Source: CAVRRZ01 sp963723745 (GTDB taxonomy: Bacteria > Actinomycetota > Actinomycetes > Mycobacteriales > Geodermatophilaceae). Taken from it: a stretch of 64,000 bases of DNA. The position numbers and the translations under genes are program-made. The notes under the pieces were generated by a model. The model had not been told where the DNA came from. It saw nothing but the letters and a program-made list of their open reading frames with translations, and did no database searches. Position 1 is the first letter of the stretch; each line of letters starts with the position of its first letter. The stretch lies in NCBI GenBank assembly GCA_963723745.1, contig CAVRRZ010000004.1, positions 744,001-808,000 of the forward strand, given 5' to 3'. Below, in pieces: positions 1 to 9,410 of the stretch.

Positions 1-1407
1 CTGGAGCAGGCGGCCGACGTCGGCGGCAAGCTCGGCTGGTTCAGCCGCGACGGGCACGCGTTCGACACCGGCCCGAGCCTGGTCACGCTGCCCGACGTCC
101 ACCGGGACCTCTTCGCGGCGACCGGCGGATCACTGGACGACGCGCTGGACCTGGTGCGGCTCGACCCGGCCGGCGAGCTGCGCTTCGCCGACGGCACGGC
201 CGTGCGGCTGCCCGGCCGGCGAACGGAGGTGCCCGACGCGCTGGACGCCGCGCTCGGGCCCGGCGCCGGGGCCCAGTGGGCCGCCCTCATGGCGCGGGGC
301 GAGCGGATGTGGCAGGTCACCGAGGAGCCGTTCCTGCGCTCGCCGCTGCGCGGTGCCGCCACGCTGGCCCGGCTGGCCCGCCGCGCGGGCGACGTGGCCA
401 CGGTGGCGCCGTGGCAGACGCTGCGTGGACTGGGCTCCCGGCACCTGACCGACCCGCGGCTGCGCATGCTGCTCGACCGCTACGCCACCTACTCCGGCTC
501 CGATCCGCGCCGGGCGCCGGCGGTGCTGGCCACGGTGCCGTACGTGGAACAGGAGTTCGGCAGCTGGTACGTGCGGGGCGGCCTGCGGCAGCTGGCGACC
601 GCCGTGCTCGAGCGGGCGCAGGCGTGCGGTGCCGTCGTCCGCACCGGTTGTGCCGTGCGCCGGGTCGTGCTCTCCGGCGGCCGGGCCGCCGGGGTGGAGC
701 TCGCCGGCGGCGAGGTCGTGCCGGCCGACGTCGTGGTGTCCGGCGTCGACGCAGCGGCCCTGTACGCCGATCTGCTGCCGCCGTCGCGACGCACCCGGGG
801 GGTACGGAGGGCGCTGGCCCGCAGCACGCCGTCGCTCTCGGGGTTCGTGCTGCTGCTGGCGCTCCGCGGCCGGACGCCGGACCTCGCCCACCACACCGTG
901 CTGTTCCCCGACGACTACGACGCCGAGTTCGACGCGGTCTTCGGCACCGGGCGCTTCGCGACGCCGCGGCCGGTCGACGACCCGACCGTCTACGTGAGCG
1001 CGCCCGACGACCCCGCACTCCGGCCGGACGACGACAGCGAGTCGTGGTTCGTGCTGGTCAACGCCCCCCGGCACGGGGAGGCCGTGGACTGGACGGCCCC
1101 CGGGCGCGCGGACTCCTACGCGCGGACCGTGCTCGACACGATGGCCCGCCGCGGGCTCGACGTCCGGTCGCGGGTGAAGTGGTGCGAGGTGCGCACGCCC
1201 GCCGACCTCGAACGGGACACCGGCAGCGTCGGCGGCTCGATCTACGGCACCTCGAGCAACGGGGCGCGGGCAGCCTTCCTGCGTCCGGGCAACGTCTCCC
1301 CGGTGCCGGGTCTCTTCCTCGTCGGCGGCTCGTCGCACCCCGGCGGCGGGCTGCCGCTGGTCGCGCTGTCGGCCGAGATCGTGGCCGGGTCGATCGGGCC
1401 GGCGTGA
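1..1407 (+). CDS. Phytoene desaturase-family FAD oxidoreductase, 5' end outside window
   Basis: The reading frame is open from base 1, so the start and the N-terminal dinucleotide-binding GxGxxG lie upstream. The visible N-terminal part reads VGGKLGWFSRDGHAFDTGPS, and the C-terminus has LFLVGGSSHPGGGLPLV, the FAD-binding end typical of CrtI/CrtN-type carotenoid desaturases and related oxidoreductases. The family inserts double bonds or oxidises isoprenoid chains with FAD at the membrane. The exact substrate cannot be told from this fragment. The gene is followed after 33 bp by an exporter on the same strand, so co-transcription is possible. No frameshift is seen in the visible part. Confidence 0.85.
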   Translation: MEQAADVGGKLGWFSRDGHAFDTGPSLVTLPDVHRDLFAATGGSLDDALDLVRLDPAGELRFADGTAVRLPGRRTEVPDALDAALGPGAGAQWAALMARGERMWQVTEEPFLRSPLRGAATLARLARRAGDVATVAPWQTLRGLGSRHLTDPRLRMLLDRYATYSGSDPRRAPAVLATVPYVEQEFGSWYVRGGLRQLATAVLERAQACGAVVRTGCAVRRVVLSGGRAAGVELAGGEVVPADVVVSGVDAAALYADLLPPSRRTRGVRRALARSTPSLSGFVLLLALRGRTPDLAHHTVLFPDDYDAEFDAVFGTGRFATPRPVDDPTVYVSAPDDPALRPDDDSESWFVLVNAPRHGEAVDWTAPGRADSYARTVLDTMARRGLDVRSRVKWCEVRTPADLERDTGSVGGSIYGTSSNGARAAFLRPGNVSPVPGLFLVGGSSHPGGGLPLVALSAEIVAGSIGPA

Positions 1408-1440
1408 CGGGCTGAGCCGTGCGCGCGCAACGGTGCCACC

Positions 1441-2949
1441 ATGGCGGCCGTGAGCGTCGCCCCGACCGCCGGCCTCCGGATGGGCACGCCCGAGGCCCGC
1501 TGGGTGCTCCTCACGACCGTGCTCGGCTCGTCGCTGGCGATGCTCGACGCCACGGTGGTCAACGTCGCGCTGGAGAGCATCGGCCGGGACTTCGGCGCCG
1601 ACTTCACCGGGCTGCAGTGGACGGTCAACGCCTACACGCTGACGCTCGCGTCGCTGATCCTGCTCGGCGGCTCGCTCGGCGACCGGTTCGGCCGCCGGCG
1701 GATCTTCGTCCTCGGCGTCCTCTGGTTCGCCGTCGCCTCGCTGCTGTGCGGGCTCGCGCCGAGCGTGGAGACGCTGGTCGCCGCCCGGGCACTGCAGGGG
1801 GTGGGTGGGGCGCTCCTGACGCCGGGCAGCCTGGCCATCATCTCCGCGGCCTTCCACGGCACCGACCGGGCAGCGGCGATCGGCGCGTGGTCGGGCCTCA
1901 GCGGGGTGGCCGCGGCGGTCGGCCCGCTGCTCGGCGGGTGGCTGGTCGAGTGGAGCTGGCGGGCGGTGTTCCTCATCAATCTGCCCGTGGCCGCCCTCGT
2001 CGTCGTGGTCGCCGTCCGGCACGTGCCCGAGACCCGCGATCCCGACGCCGCCACCGAGCTGGACTGGCCGGGGACGATCGCCGTCGTGCTGGGGCTGGCC
2101 GGGTTGACCTACGCGCTGACCGAGGCCTCGACCGCCCCTGCGGCCCTGGCCGCCGGCGTGCTCGGCGCGGTCGCGCTCGTGGCCTTCGTGGTGGTGGAGC
2201 TGCGGTCGACGCACCCGCTCGTGCCCCCCCGCCTGTTCGCCGACCGGCAGTTCAGCGCCACCAACGGCGTGACGCTGCTGGTGTACGCCGCCCTCGGGGC
2301 GATCTTCGTGCTGCTCGTGCTGCACCTGCAGATCGTGTCCGGGTACAGCCCGCTGCTGGCCGGCGCCGCGCTGCTGCCGGTGACCGTGCTGATGCTGCTG
2401 TTCTCGGCGCGGGTGGGCGCGCTGGCGCAGCGGTACGGCCCCCGGGTGTTCATGACCGCGGGGCCGCTGGTCGCCGCCGCCGGTGTGCTGATGCTGCGCA
2501 CCATCGGGCCGGACGCGTCGTACTGGCTGGCGGTGTTCCCCGGGGCGACGGTGTTCGGCGCCGGCCTCACGCTGACCGTGGCCCCGCTGACGGCCACGGT
2601 GCTCGACGCCGCGCCCGACCGGTTCGCGGGCATCGCCTCCGGGGTCAACAACGCCATCGCCCGGGCGGCCGGGCTGCTGGCGGTGGCCTTCATCCCGGTG
2701 GTGGCCGGCATCGGCGGCGCCGACTACACCGACCCCGTCGCCTTCGGTGCCGGCTTCCGGACGGCGATGCTCGTGTGCGCCGGGTTGCTGGCGGCCGGCG
2801 GGCTGCTCGCGCTGACGTTCGTCCGCCGTCCGCTGTCGGCGACGCCCCCACCGCACGTGGGCCCGGGTCCGCACGACGAGCGCGTGCCCATCGAGAAGTG
2901 CCCGCACTGCGCGGTGGCCGGGCCGCAGCTGCACCCCTCGGACGACTGA
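1441..2949 (+). CDS. DHA2-type MFS drug/proton antiporter
   Basis: 502 residues, the usual length for the 14-helix EmrB/QacA (DHA2) exporters. The first helix contains LDATVVNVAL, the family's motif D1 region, and loop 2-3 carries the MFS motif A as GGSLGDRFGRRR. Many hydrophobic segments follow to about residue 460. The soluble tail ends with CPHCAVAGPQLHPSDD, resembling a Cys-Ala-rich tail seen on other actinobacterial DHA2 proteins. It should export small hydrophobic compounds by proton antiport; substrate unknown. The ATG at 1441 has a weak ribosome site and an internal ATG at 1480 is an alternative start. It follows the carotenoid-type oxidoreductase closely. Confidence 0.85.
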   Translation: MAAVSVAPTAGLRMGTPEARWVLLTTVLGSSLAMLDATVVNVALESIGRDFGADFTGLQWTVNAYTLTLASLILLGGSLGDRFGRRRIFVLGVLWFAVASLLCGLAPSVETLVAARALQGVGGALLTPGSLAIISAAFHGTDRAAAIGAWSGLSGVAAAVGPLLGGWLVEWSWRAVFLINLPVAALVVVVAVRHVPETRDPDAATELDWPGTIAVVLGLAGLTYALTEASTAPAALAAGVLGAVALVAFVVVELRSTHPLVPPRLFADRQFSATNGVTLLVYAALGAIFVLLVLHLQIVSGYSPLLAGAALLPVTVLMLLFSARVGALAQRYGPRVFMTAGPLVAAAGVLMLRTIGPDASYWLAVFPGATVFGAGLTLTVAPLTATVLDAAPDRFAGIASGVNNAIARAAGLLAVAFIPVVAGIGGADYTDPVAFGAGFRTAMLVCAGLLAAGGLLALTFVRRPLSATPPPHVGPGPHDERVPIEKCPHCAVAGPQLHPSDD

Positions 2950-2992
2950 CTCGGCCCCTGGTGCTCAGGCCCTGGTGCTGGTCGCCTGGTGC

Positions 2993-3869
2993 TCAGGTCC
3001 TGGTGCCGGTCGCCTGCACGAGCGGCTGGCCCGGCACGAGCCGGCGCAGCGCCACGTCGGTGAGGCCGGCGTCCTCGAGCTGACCGACGAGCTCGTCGCC
3101 GTCGCTGAGCTGGAGCTCGCCGTCCTGGGCGCGCAGCAGCAGGTCGACGTGCCGGCTGAACAGGTTCGGCTCGGCGACGGTGGTGACGACGACGAGCATG
3201 CCGCCCGGCGCGAGGAGCCCGGCCACGTCACGCAGCAGGGGAACTCGCTGGGCGGGCGGCAGGTAGTAGAGGACGTTGGCGCGCAGCGCCAGGTCGAAGG
3301 TGCCGGTGCCCTGCTCGGCCTGCTCGGCTACGACGTCCCTGACGTCGGCGTGGCGGACGGCGGCCCGGTCGGCCAGCCCCCAGTCGTGGATCGTGCGCCC
3401 GGCCCGGGCGACGGCGTCCGCGTCGAGGTCGAGTCCCAGCCCGGTGACGTCCGGGGCCGCCGACACCATCGTGGCCAGGTCGACGCCGGCGCCGCAGCCG
3501 ACGTCGGGCACGCGGCGTACCCCCTCGTCGTGACCAGCCGGGTGAGCTCGCCGAGCACGAAGGGCTCGAATCCGGCCGAGACACGGGCGAGACACGGGCG
3601 ATGAGCCCGCCCTGGTCGCGGACGTCGTACCGCCGCAGGTCGCCACGGAGGACGTCGGCGAGTTCGCGGTAGAGCCCGGTGTGGAAACCGGCGACCGCGG
3701 CGACCTCGAGCCAGGCGGCGAGCAGTTCGCGGTCCGCGGCGCGCATCGCAGCGGCCAGGCCTGCCGTCGAGCGAGGACCGTCGGCGAGCGCGTCGACCAG
3801 TCCCGTGCCGATGGCCGCAGCGGCCAGGTGCAGCCGGAGACCGGCCTGGCTCTCCCGGACGGCGCGCAA
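2993..3869 (-). pseudogene. Class I SAM-dependent methyltransferase, disrupted by two frameshifts
   Basis: The protein is spread over three frames: an N-terminal helical part (RESQAGLRLHLAAAAIGTGL) to about 3600, a short middle part (SAGFEPFVLGELTRLV), then the catalytic domain with motif I VPDVGCGAGVDLATM and later DLALRANVLYYLPP. The first break is an exact 11-bp tandem duplication at 3578-3599. The second is at about 3518, where a run of five G/C bases is one short. The fold is that of a small-molecule or natural-product methyltransferase with an N-terminal dimerisation-like region; substrate unknown. The apparent start at 3869 is TTG; a GTG just upstream with one extra base would be another reading. 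It is probably a real pseudogene, although other genes here carry likely sequencing errors. Confidence 0.7.
3578..3599. repeat. 11-bp perfect tandem duplication inside the methyltransferase
   Basis: The unit GAGACACGGGC occurs twice back to back. Removing one copy rejoins the N-terminal frame (GGLIARVS) to AGFEPFVLGEL, so the duplication directly causes a frameshift. This is the product expected from replication slippage. Confidence 0.9.
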
Positions 3870-3901
3870 TCACGCTCCCGGCAGCCAAAAGGAAGCTCCG
3901 G

Positions 3902-5368
3902 TCAGCCCCGGGCGGCACCGAGGCCGAGCAGCGCGGCGAGTCCCAGCGCGCTGCGCGGCGCGTACGGCGTCCGCCACAGACCGCCGTGCGCCGCCGCGTA
4001 CGCCTCGTCCTGCCACGGGTGCTCGTGCGCCGCCCCGCCGCCGGTGTGCAGGTCGTGCACGAGCAGCGCGGCCATGAGCACGTTGGCCGTCGCCGGCTCG
4101 AACACCTCGACGCCGAAGCGGTGCGCGCCCGCGTACGCCGCGGCCAGCGCCCGGTTCTTGACCACCGAGCGGGTGCGGGTGGGCGGTGCGACGTTCATCG
4201 ACACCGTCGTCCCGGCCGCCCGCGCCACGGTCGCCCGCCAGCGCTGCAGTCGCTTGGCGAGCGCGTAGTTCGGGCCCTGCTGCGAAACCAGGCTGTCGCT
4301 GATCCCGGGATCGGCACCCGGCACGTACGCCCGCCGCAGCAGGCGGCCGGCCGAGAGCGTCCGCAACGGCCGGCCCAGCAGCTTGCCGGTGCGCGACCGG
4401 CTGTCGTACGCCCGCGCCGAGAACGCCACGGCCTCGCCCGGGACGGCGAACACGTCGGTGGGCGTGGCCAGGAACGCCAGCGCGGTGTCCGGGCGGGCCG
4501 CCTGCAGCCGCAGCGTGAGCGCGTCGACGGCCGTAGACACCCGCACGTTGGCCGCGCCGTCGGCGTAGACGTAGTTGCCCAGCACGAGCGATCCCGGGCG
4601 GGCGGCCAGCCAGTCGGCGACCGCCGGCACCTCGGACACCAGGTCGACGCCGAGGTCCCCCGGCCGGTCGGTCGCGCCGGCCCCGAGCGCCGGGACGACG
4701 AGCGTCCCTGCCCCGCGGCGAGCCACCTGCAGCACCCGATCCCACAGGTCCGCCCGGGGCAGGTCGACGCCGGCGACCGTCGCGCCCCAGCGGAGCAGCG
4801 CCGTCAGCGGCCCCATCTCGGCGCCGGCCCCCAGCACCGCGACCGTCCGGCCCTCGAGCCGCAGCCACTCGGGATGCGCCACGACCTCGGCGACCGCTTC
4901 GGCGCAGGACGGCTCCACCACACCCGCCGCCACCCAGGCGTCGAGCCGGCGGCGCAGGTCGTCCCCACGCAGCCGGGCCCCCCGGTACGGCAGCGACAGC
5001 TCCGTCTCGGGTTGGCCCTCACCCGTCACCGTCACGCTCGCGAGTTGCCGCGGCGCGGGCTCGGTGACCAGCCGGTCCAGCTCGACCTCGCCCGCCGGGC
5101 CGGTCACCCGCATGCGGGCATGCAGCGAGTCCAGTCCCGAGCCGGCGATCGTGCGGGCGGCACCGGGCGAGGCCAGCCCCGCCTCGACCAGCCGCCGGAA
5201 GTGCACGAGGTACCCGGCCCGCCAGTTGGTCTCCTGCTCGGCCGAGAGCGCGCCCGCGGGATCCACCGGCCGCAGCGCATCGGACACCACCGACCGCCCG
5301 AGCGCCGCGGTGCTGCGCCGCCCGTCGGTCGAGCACGGGAAGACGACCCCCGCGTCGTCGCCGTCCAC
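3902..5368 (-). CDS. Conserved hypothetical protein with a Rossmann-like nucleotide-binding motif
   Basis: 488 residues with no frameshift. I do not recognise a named family. Residues about 174-190 read RTVAVLGAGAEMGPLTAL followed by WGATVAGVDLPRA, a beta-alpha-beta glycine motif (GAGAEMG) with an acidic residue at the end of strand 2, as in NAD(P)-binding folds. A second conserved-looking stretch is NYVYADGAANVRVS, and the C-terminal third is rich in Arg and aromatics (VSQQGPNYALAKRLQRWR). There is no signal peptide or clear membrane segment. It lies 4 bp downstream of pepA on the same strand and probably shares its transcript. An oxidoreductase role is only inferred from the glycine motif. 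Confidence 0.65.
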   Translation of the reverse strand: MDGDDAGVVFPCSTDGRRSTAALGRSVVSDALRPVDPAGALSAEQETNWRAGYLVHFRRLVEAGLASPGAARTIAGSGLDSLHARMRVTGPAGEVELDRLVTEPAPRQLASVTVTGEGQPETELSLPYRGARLRGDDLRRRLDAWVAAGVVEPSCAEAVAEVVAHPEWLRLEGRTVAVLGAGAEMGPLTALLRWGATVAGVDLPRADLWDRVLQVARRGAGTLVVPALGAGATDRPGDLGVDLVSEVPAVADWLAARPGSLVLGNYVYADGAANVRVSTAVDALTLRLQAARPDTALAFLATPTDVFAVPGEAVAFSARAYDSRSRTGKLLGRPLRTLSAGRLLRRAYVPGADPGISDSLVSQQGPNYALAKRLQRWRATVARAAGTTVSMNVAPPTRTRSVVKNRALAAAYAGAHRFGVEVFEPATANVLMAALLVHDLHTGGGAAHEHPWQDEAYAAAHGGLWRTPYAPRSALGLAALLGLGAARG

Positions 5369-5372
5369 CGGT

Positions 5373-6902
5373 TCAGCCCACCATGGTCGCGGTCTCGTCG
5401 ACCGGCGCGCCCGCCTCGAGCCAGCGCAGCAGCGTGCGGGCGCCGAACCCGGTGCCGCCCTTGACGATCTCCGCGTCGTCGGACCCCGCCCGTGCCGGCC
5501 CGGCGACGTCGAGGTGCGCCCACGGCAGGTCGCCGGCGAACGGCTTCAGGAACAGCGCCGCCGTCGTCCCGCCCGGGTTGCCCGGCGCGTTGTTCGCGTC
5601 GGCGACGGTGCTCTCCAGCAGATCGGCGTACTCGTCGGCCAGCGGCATCCGCCACAGCGGCTCGCCCGCGTGCCCGCCTGCGGCCAGCAGCGCGTCGGCC
5701 AGCCCGTCGGTGCTGGCGTAGAGCCCCGCGGTCTTCGTGCCGAGGGCCACCTTCATCGCGCCGGTCAGCGTGGCGACGTCCACGAGCGCCGTGGCGCCCA
5801 GCGACAGCCGGGCGTACGCCAGACCGTCGGCCAGCACCATCCGTCCCTCGGCGTCGGTGTTGAGCACTTCGGTCGTCCGCCCGCCCACGTGCCGGACGAC
5901 GTCGGCCGGCCGGTACGAGGAGCCGGAGACCGCGTTCTCGGCAGCGGGCACGACCACGGTCACCGCGGTCGGCAGCTCCAACCGCGCGGCCGCGTCGATC
6001 GTGGCCAGCACCGCGGCCCCGCCGGCCATGTCGGTCTTCATCTCGCGCATGCCGGCGTTGGGCTTGATCGACAGGCCGCCGGTGTCGAACGTGATGCCCT
6101 TGCCGACCAGCACCGGATGGTGCGAGCCGGCGCCGGGCGGCCGGTAGCTCGCCACGATCACCCGCGGAGGCGTCGACGACCCGCCGCCGACGGCCAGCAC
6201 GCCACCGAAGCCCCCCTCGCGCAGCGCCTCGGGCTCGAGCACCTCGACCGTGACGTGCGACAGCCCGCCCAGCCGAGCGCGCGCCTGCTCGGCCAGCCAC
6301 GCCGGGTCCTTCGTGTTGCTCGGGGTGTTGATCAGGTCGCGCGCCCAGGCCACGGAGTCACCCGTGACCTGGCCCGCCCGGGCCGCCGCCGCCACCGCCG
6401 GGTCGGCCGCGTCCTCGCACACCACGACCACCGACGCCAACCGCGCCGGGTGCGGTGCCGACGTGGCCCGGAACCGGTAACCGGCCAGCAGCACCGCCTC
6501 GACCGCAGCCCGCACCTCGTCCGCCCCGGCGGGCGCGACGGCGCTGTCCAGCGCCAGGACCAGCCGGCGGACCCCGGCCTCGGCCATCCCCTGAGCCCTG
6601 CGGACGGCGGCGGCCGCGTAGCTGCGGACGTCGGGCAGCAGACCGGCGCCCATACCGATCGCCACGCACGCTGCGCGGGCGGCGGCCCGGGACCGGGCAG
6701 CGACGTGACGCTGCCCGCCGTGCCCTTGTTGCCGGTGTCGGCGAGCGCGTCGGCCAGCAGGTCGGGCGTCCACCGGCGGCGGCGCGAACAGCGCCGGCGC
6801 CTCGAGCCAGGCCGGCAGCGTGCCGCCCTCGGACACAGGGACGGCCAGCACGTCGACGTCGGTGAACTCGGGCAGGGTGCGGAGCAGCTCGACCCCGGGC
6901 AT
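5373..6902 (-). CDS. pepA: Leucyl aminopeptidase (M17 family)
   Basis: 509 residues, the normal size for cytosol aminopeptidase. This is a two-metal exopeptidase that removes N-terminal Leu and other hydrophobic residues from cytoplasmic peptides. The catalytic domain has GKGITFDTGGLSIKP, DMAGGAAVLATI and the signature NTDAEGRMVLADGLAYA, with the expected metal ligands and catalytic Lys/Arg. Residues about 49-80 look wrong (Arg-rich), while the alternative frame at 6674-6775 gives DLLADALADTGNKGTAG and then SVTSLPGP, matching the N-terminal domain. Two compensating single-base indels are therefore likely. A strong hairpin lies just upstream, at the end of the DUF3117 gene. Confidence 0.92.
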   Translation of the reverse strand: MPGVELLRTLPEFTDVDVLAVPVSEGGTLPAWLEAPALFAPPPVDARPAGRRARRHRQQGHGGQRHVAARSRAAARAACVAIGMGAGLLPDVRSYAAAAVRRAQGMAEAGVRRLVLALDSAVAPAGADEVRAAVEAVLLAGYRFRATSAPHPARLASVVVVCEDAADPAVAAAARAGQVTGDSVAWARDLINTPSNTKDPAWLAEQARARLGGLSHVTVEVLEPEALREGGFGGVLAVGGGSSTPPRVIVASYRPPGAGSHHPVLVGKGITFDTGGLSIKPNAGMREMKTDMAGGAAVLATIDAAARLELPTAVTVVVPAAENAVSGSSYRPADVVRHVGGRTTEVLNTDAEGRMVLADGLAYARLSLGATALVDVATLTGAMKVALGTKTAGLYASTDGLADALLAAGGHAGEPLWRMPLADEYADLLESTVADANNAPGNPGGTTAALFLKPFAGDLPWAHLDVAGPARAGSDDAEIVKGGTGFGARTLLRWLEAGAPVDETATMVG

Positions 6903-6904
6903 GG

Positions 6905-6947
6905 CGCGGCCCCGGCCGCCGGCGTGCTGCCGGCGGCCGGGGCCGCG
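6905..6947 (-). terminator. Strong GC hairpin ending the DUF3117 transcript
   Basis: Perfect inverted repeat with 18-bp arms (6905-6922 and 6930-6947) around a 7-base loop, CGTGCTG. It lies between the DUF3117 stop and the pepA start on the minus strand. No U-tract follows, which is common for actinobacterial hairpin terminators. It could also partly insulate pepA. Confidence 0.7.
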
Positions 6948-6991
6948 TCGTCCTCGCGGGGAACTGCCCGTGGAAGGGCTCGCGGCGGTGA

Positions 6992-7159
6992 TCAGCTGGT
7001 CGCGCCCTTCAGCGCCTCTGACAGGGCCGCCGCCTCGTCGGGCGACAGCTCGACGACCAGGCGACCGCCGCCCTCGAGCGGCACGCGCATGACCAGGCCG
7101 CGGCCCTCCTTGGTCACCTCGAGGGGACCTTCACCCGTGCGCGGCTTCATGGCCGCCAT
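6992..7159 (-). CDS. DUF3117 domain protein
   Basis: 55 residues beginning MAAMKPRTGEGPLEVTKEGR and ending ELSPDEAAALSEALKGATS, an almost consensus DUF3117 protein, a short family found across Actinobacteria whose function is unknown. The start at 7159 is chosen because AAGGAGG lies at the right distance upstream and the family starts at this Met; a longer open frame upstream is not supported. In mycobacteria the homologue (Rv1211) is next to tagA, and here tag is also the upstream neighbour. The gene is unbroken and is followed by a strong hairpin. Confidence 0.93.
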   Translation of the reverse strand: MAAMKPRTGEGPLEVTKEGRGLVMRVPLEGGGRLVVELSPDEAAALSEALKGATS

Positions 7160-7282
7160 GCGTGCCTCCTTCGCCGGCCATCCGCTGGCGCCGTGGGCGG
7201 CCGCGGTGTGGCATCCGTCGATGCTCTGAGAACCGGTACCCATGATCCCGTATCGAGCGCCGTCGTCCAACAGCAGCCCCTC

Positions 7283-7838
7283 TCACCGGGGCGTGCGCGG
7301 AAGCACGTCGACCACGTGGTCGTCGACCATTCCGGTGGCCTGCATGAGCGCGTAGGCCGTGGTCGGGCCGACGAACGCGAACCCCCGGCGCTTGAGCTCC
7401 TTGGCCATGGCCACCGACTCCGGGACTGGTCGCCGGCACGTCGCCGAGCGTGGCCGGGCGGGGCCGCCCACCGTCGGGGGCGAACGACCACAGCAGCGCA
7501 GCCAGCCCCTCGGGCAGCTGCTGCGCGGCGCGGGCGTTGCGGACGGCGGCGCTGATCTTGGCGCGGTTGCGGACGATGCCCGCGTCGGCCATCAGCCGGG
7601 CCTCGTCGTCGGGGCCGAACCCGGCCACGGCGTCGATCGAGAAGCCCGCGAACGCCGCCCGGAACGCCGGGCGCTTGCGCAGGATCGTGATCCACGACAG
7701 CCCGGACTGGAACGCCTCGAGGCAGAGCCGCTCGAACAGGGCGTCGTCGCCGTGCAGCGGCGTGCCCCACTCGTCGTCGTGGTAGGCCACGTAGTCAGGG
7801 GTGCTCGTGGCCCAGGCACAACGCGGGAGTTCGTCCAC
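7283..7838 (-). CDS. tag: DNA-3-methyladenine glycosylase I, one frameshift
   Basis: Base-excision repair enzyme that removes 3-methyladenine from alkylated DNA. The N-terminus CAWATSTPDYVAYHDDEWG followed by LFERLCLEAFQSGLSWITIL is diagnostic of Tag, including the early Cys and Tyr-His-Asp-Glu-Trp cluster. After PATLGDVPAT the frame shifts at about 7426 (one extra base) and resumes as VPESVAMAKELKRRGFAFVG and AYALMQATGMVDDHVV, the conserved C-terminal part with the last zinc-site region. The start is taken as GTG at 7838. The shift sits in a patch of similar indels, so I treat the gene as intact. Confidence 0.85.
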
Positions 7839-7924
7839 GGTCGGCGACGCTAGCGGGAGGGTCCGACAGTCCTGGTCGTGCGCATCCTGGTCACCGGAGG
7901 AACGGGTGAGGTTCGCCGCGGCGC

Positions 7925-8840
7925 CTAGGGCACGGGTGTCGCGTCGGCGTCGGTGATCGGCACCTCCGCGCGCGGGCGGGACCGGCTGCGGCGGGTCGCC
8001 AGCACGCAGCCCAGCACGATCAGGGGCAGGCCCAGGGCGATGCCGAGGGTGAACGGCTCGTCGAGCAGCAGCACGCCGAGCAGCACCGCGACCGCAGGGT
8101 TGACGAAGGTGATGACCAGTGCCCGCTGCGGCCCGACCTCGCGGATCAGCGCGAAGAACAGCGCCAGCGCGAGCGCCGGTGCAGACGACGCCGAGAGCGA
8201 CCAGCGACGACAGGGCTTCGGCCGACGCGTCGGCCACCTGACCGAGCTGCGGCACTGCGAACGGCGCGTAGACGACCGCGGTCAGGGTCAGGGCGATCGC
8301 GCTGGCCGCCACTCCGGGCACGTCGGGCAGCGAGCGCGTGACGATCAGCGGCGCGGTCGCGTAGCCGATCACCACGAGCGCGATGGCGCCGATCGGCAGC
8401 AGCTGACGCGCCGCCGACGTCCAGACCGAGCAGCGCCACGATCCCGGCGAGGCCGATGAGCATGCCCCACCACGCGGACGGGCGTGAGCCGCTCCTCGTC
8501 GCCGGCCAGCCGCGCGGCCAGCGCGGCCACGAACGGCACGCTGGCCACCAGCAGCCCGGTCAGCGAGCTCGACAGCGACTGCTCGGCGTAGGCGAGCAGC
8601 AGCCACGGTCCGGCCATCTCCAGCACGGTGAACAGCCAGCAGCGCCTTCCAGTGCCGCAGCGCAGGGCGCAGCTGGCCTCGCGCGATCGTCCACGGCAGC
8701 AGCAACGCGGCGCCGATGACGCAGCGGAGGAAGACGACGAGAACCGGCGACACCTCGCCGACGGCGACCTTGATCAGCAGGTACGGGATGCCCCAGATCA
8801 CCGCCATCGCGAGGAACAGCACCCACCCACGCCGGCTCAC
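7925..8840 (-). CDS. EamA/DMT-superfamily transporter, several frameshifts
   Basis: Ten-helix drug/metabolite transporter family, two EamA repeats. The first helix is VLFLAMAVIWGIPYLLIKVA, the usual start of this family. Conserved hydrophobic stretches continue in other frames (SLTGLLVASVPFVAALAARL, LPIGAIALVVIGYATAP, TFVNPAVAVLLGVLLLDEPF) down to a stop at 7925. Breaks are near 8630, 8465, 8410 and 8180, each needing one base. The likely role is export of an amino acid or metabolite; the substrate cannot be read from sequence. The GTG at 8840 is the start. It sits between tag and the SRPBCC gene, on the same strand as both. Confidence 0.75.
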
Positions 8841-8945
8841 GCGGCAACTCCGGAGGTCACCGCGTCATTCTGGGCCGGTGCTCCAGCAGCCGGGCAGGGG
8901 CCTCACCACTCGGGGCCACGGACACCGCGATCGGGACCGGGGCAG

Positions 8946-9402
8946 TCAGTCGGGGTAGCGGCGGGCGAAGTCCTTGAACCGCTTCAGCCCGAGGCCGAGC
9001 GCGAACGCCGCACCCGGCCGGACCAGCGGCCAGCCGAGCTCGCCGAGCCGGCCCAGCGGCAGGTCGAGCAGCTCGGTCCAGACCACGGTGGCGCCGGCCA
9101 GTCGCGGCCGACCTCGAAGATGCCCGGCCCGCGGACGACGCGGCCGGTGTGCTGCACCTCGACCCGGTGCGGCGGCTCCCACTGCGGTGATCACCATCGT
9201 GTCGAGCATCCCGGCGTGCCGGCCGCCGGCCACGGGCAGGCCGGTGCGCGCCTCGATCCGGCCCCCGACACCGGCGGGCCGTTCCCGCCGACCACGCGCA
9301 CGTCGGTGAGCGAGCATCCACTCGCCCTGCCGCTCCCAGTCGATCAGCGCCCGCCCACACCTGCTCGGGAGGCGCCTCGACGTCCACGGTCGACCAGCTC
9401 AC
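8946..9402 (-). CDS. SRPBCC-family (polyketide cyclase/START-like) protein, frameshifted
   Basis: Starts with VSWSTVDVEAPPEQVWA, the beginning of the SRPBCC hydrophobic-cavity fold, with GAGGAG 11 bases before the GTG. The frame then breaks, but IDWERQGEWML, MLDTMVITAV and GATVVWTELLDLPLG can be found in order, ending at LKRFKDFARRYPD. Four or more single-base shifts are needed. Family members bind lipids or other hydrophobic ligands, and many are of unknown function. It lies 9 bp downstream of the DivIVA-domain gene and is probably co-transcribed with it. Confidence 0.65.
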
Positions 9403-9410
9403 GCACCGGG

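Noticed and set aside
130..2934. A 934-codon minus-strand open frame opposite the desaturase and MFS genes
   Set aside because: Composition is Arg/Gly/His/Gln-rich with no domain, and the plus strand carries two well-recognised proteins. High GC makes such antisense frames common.
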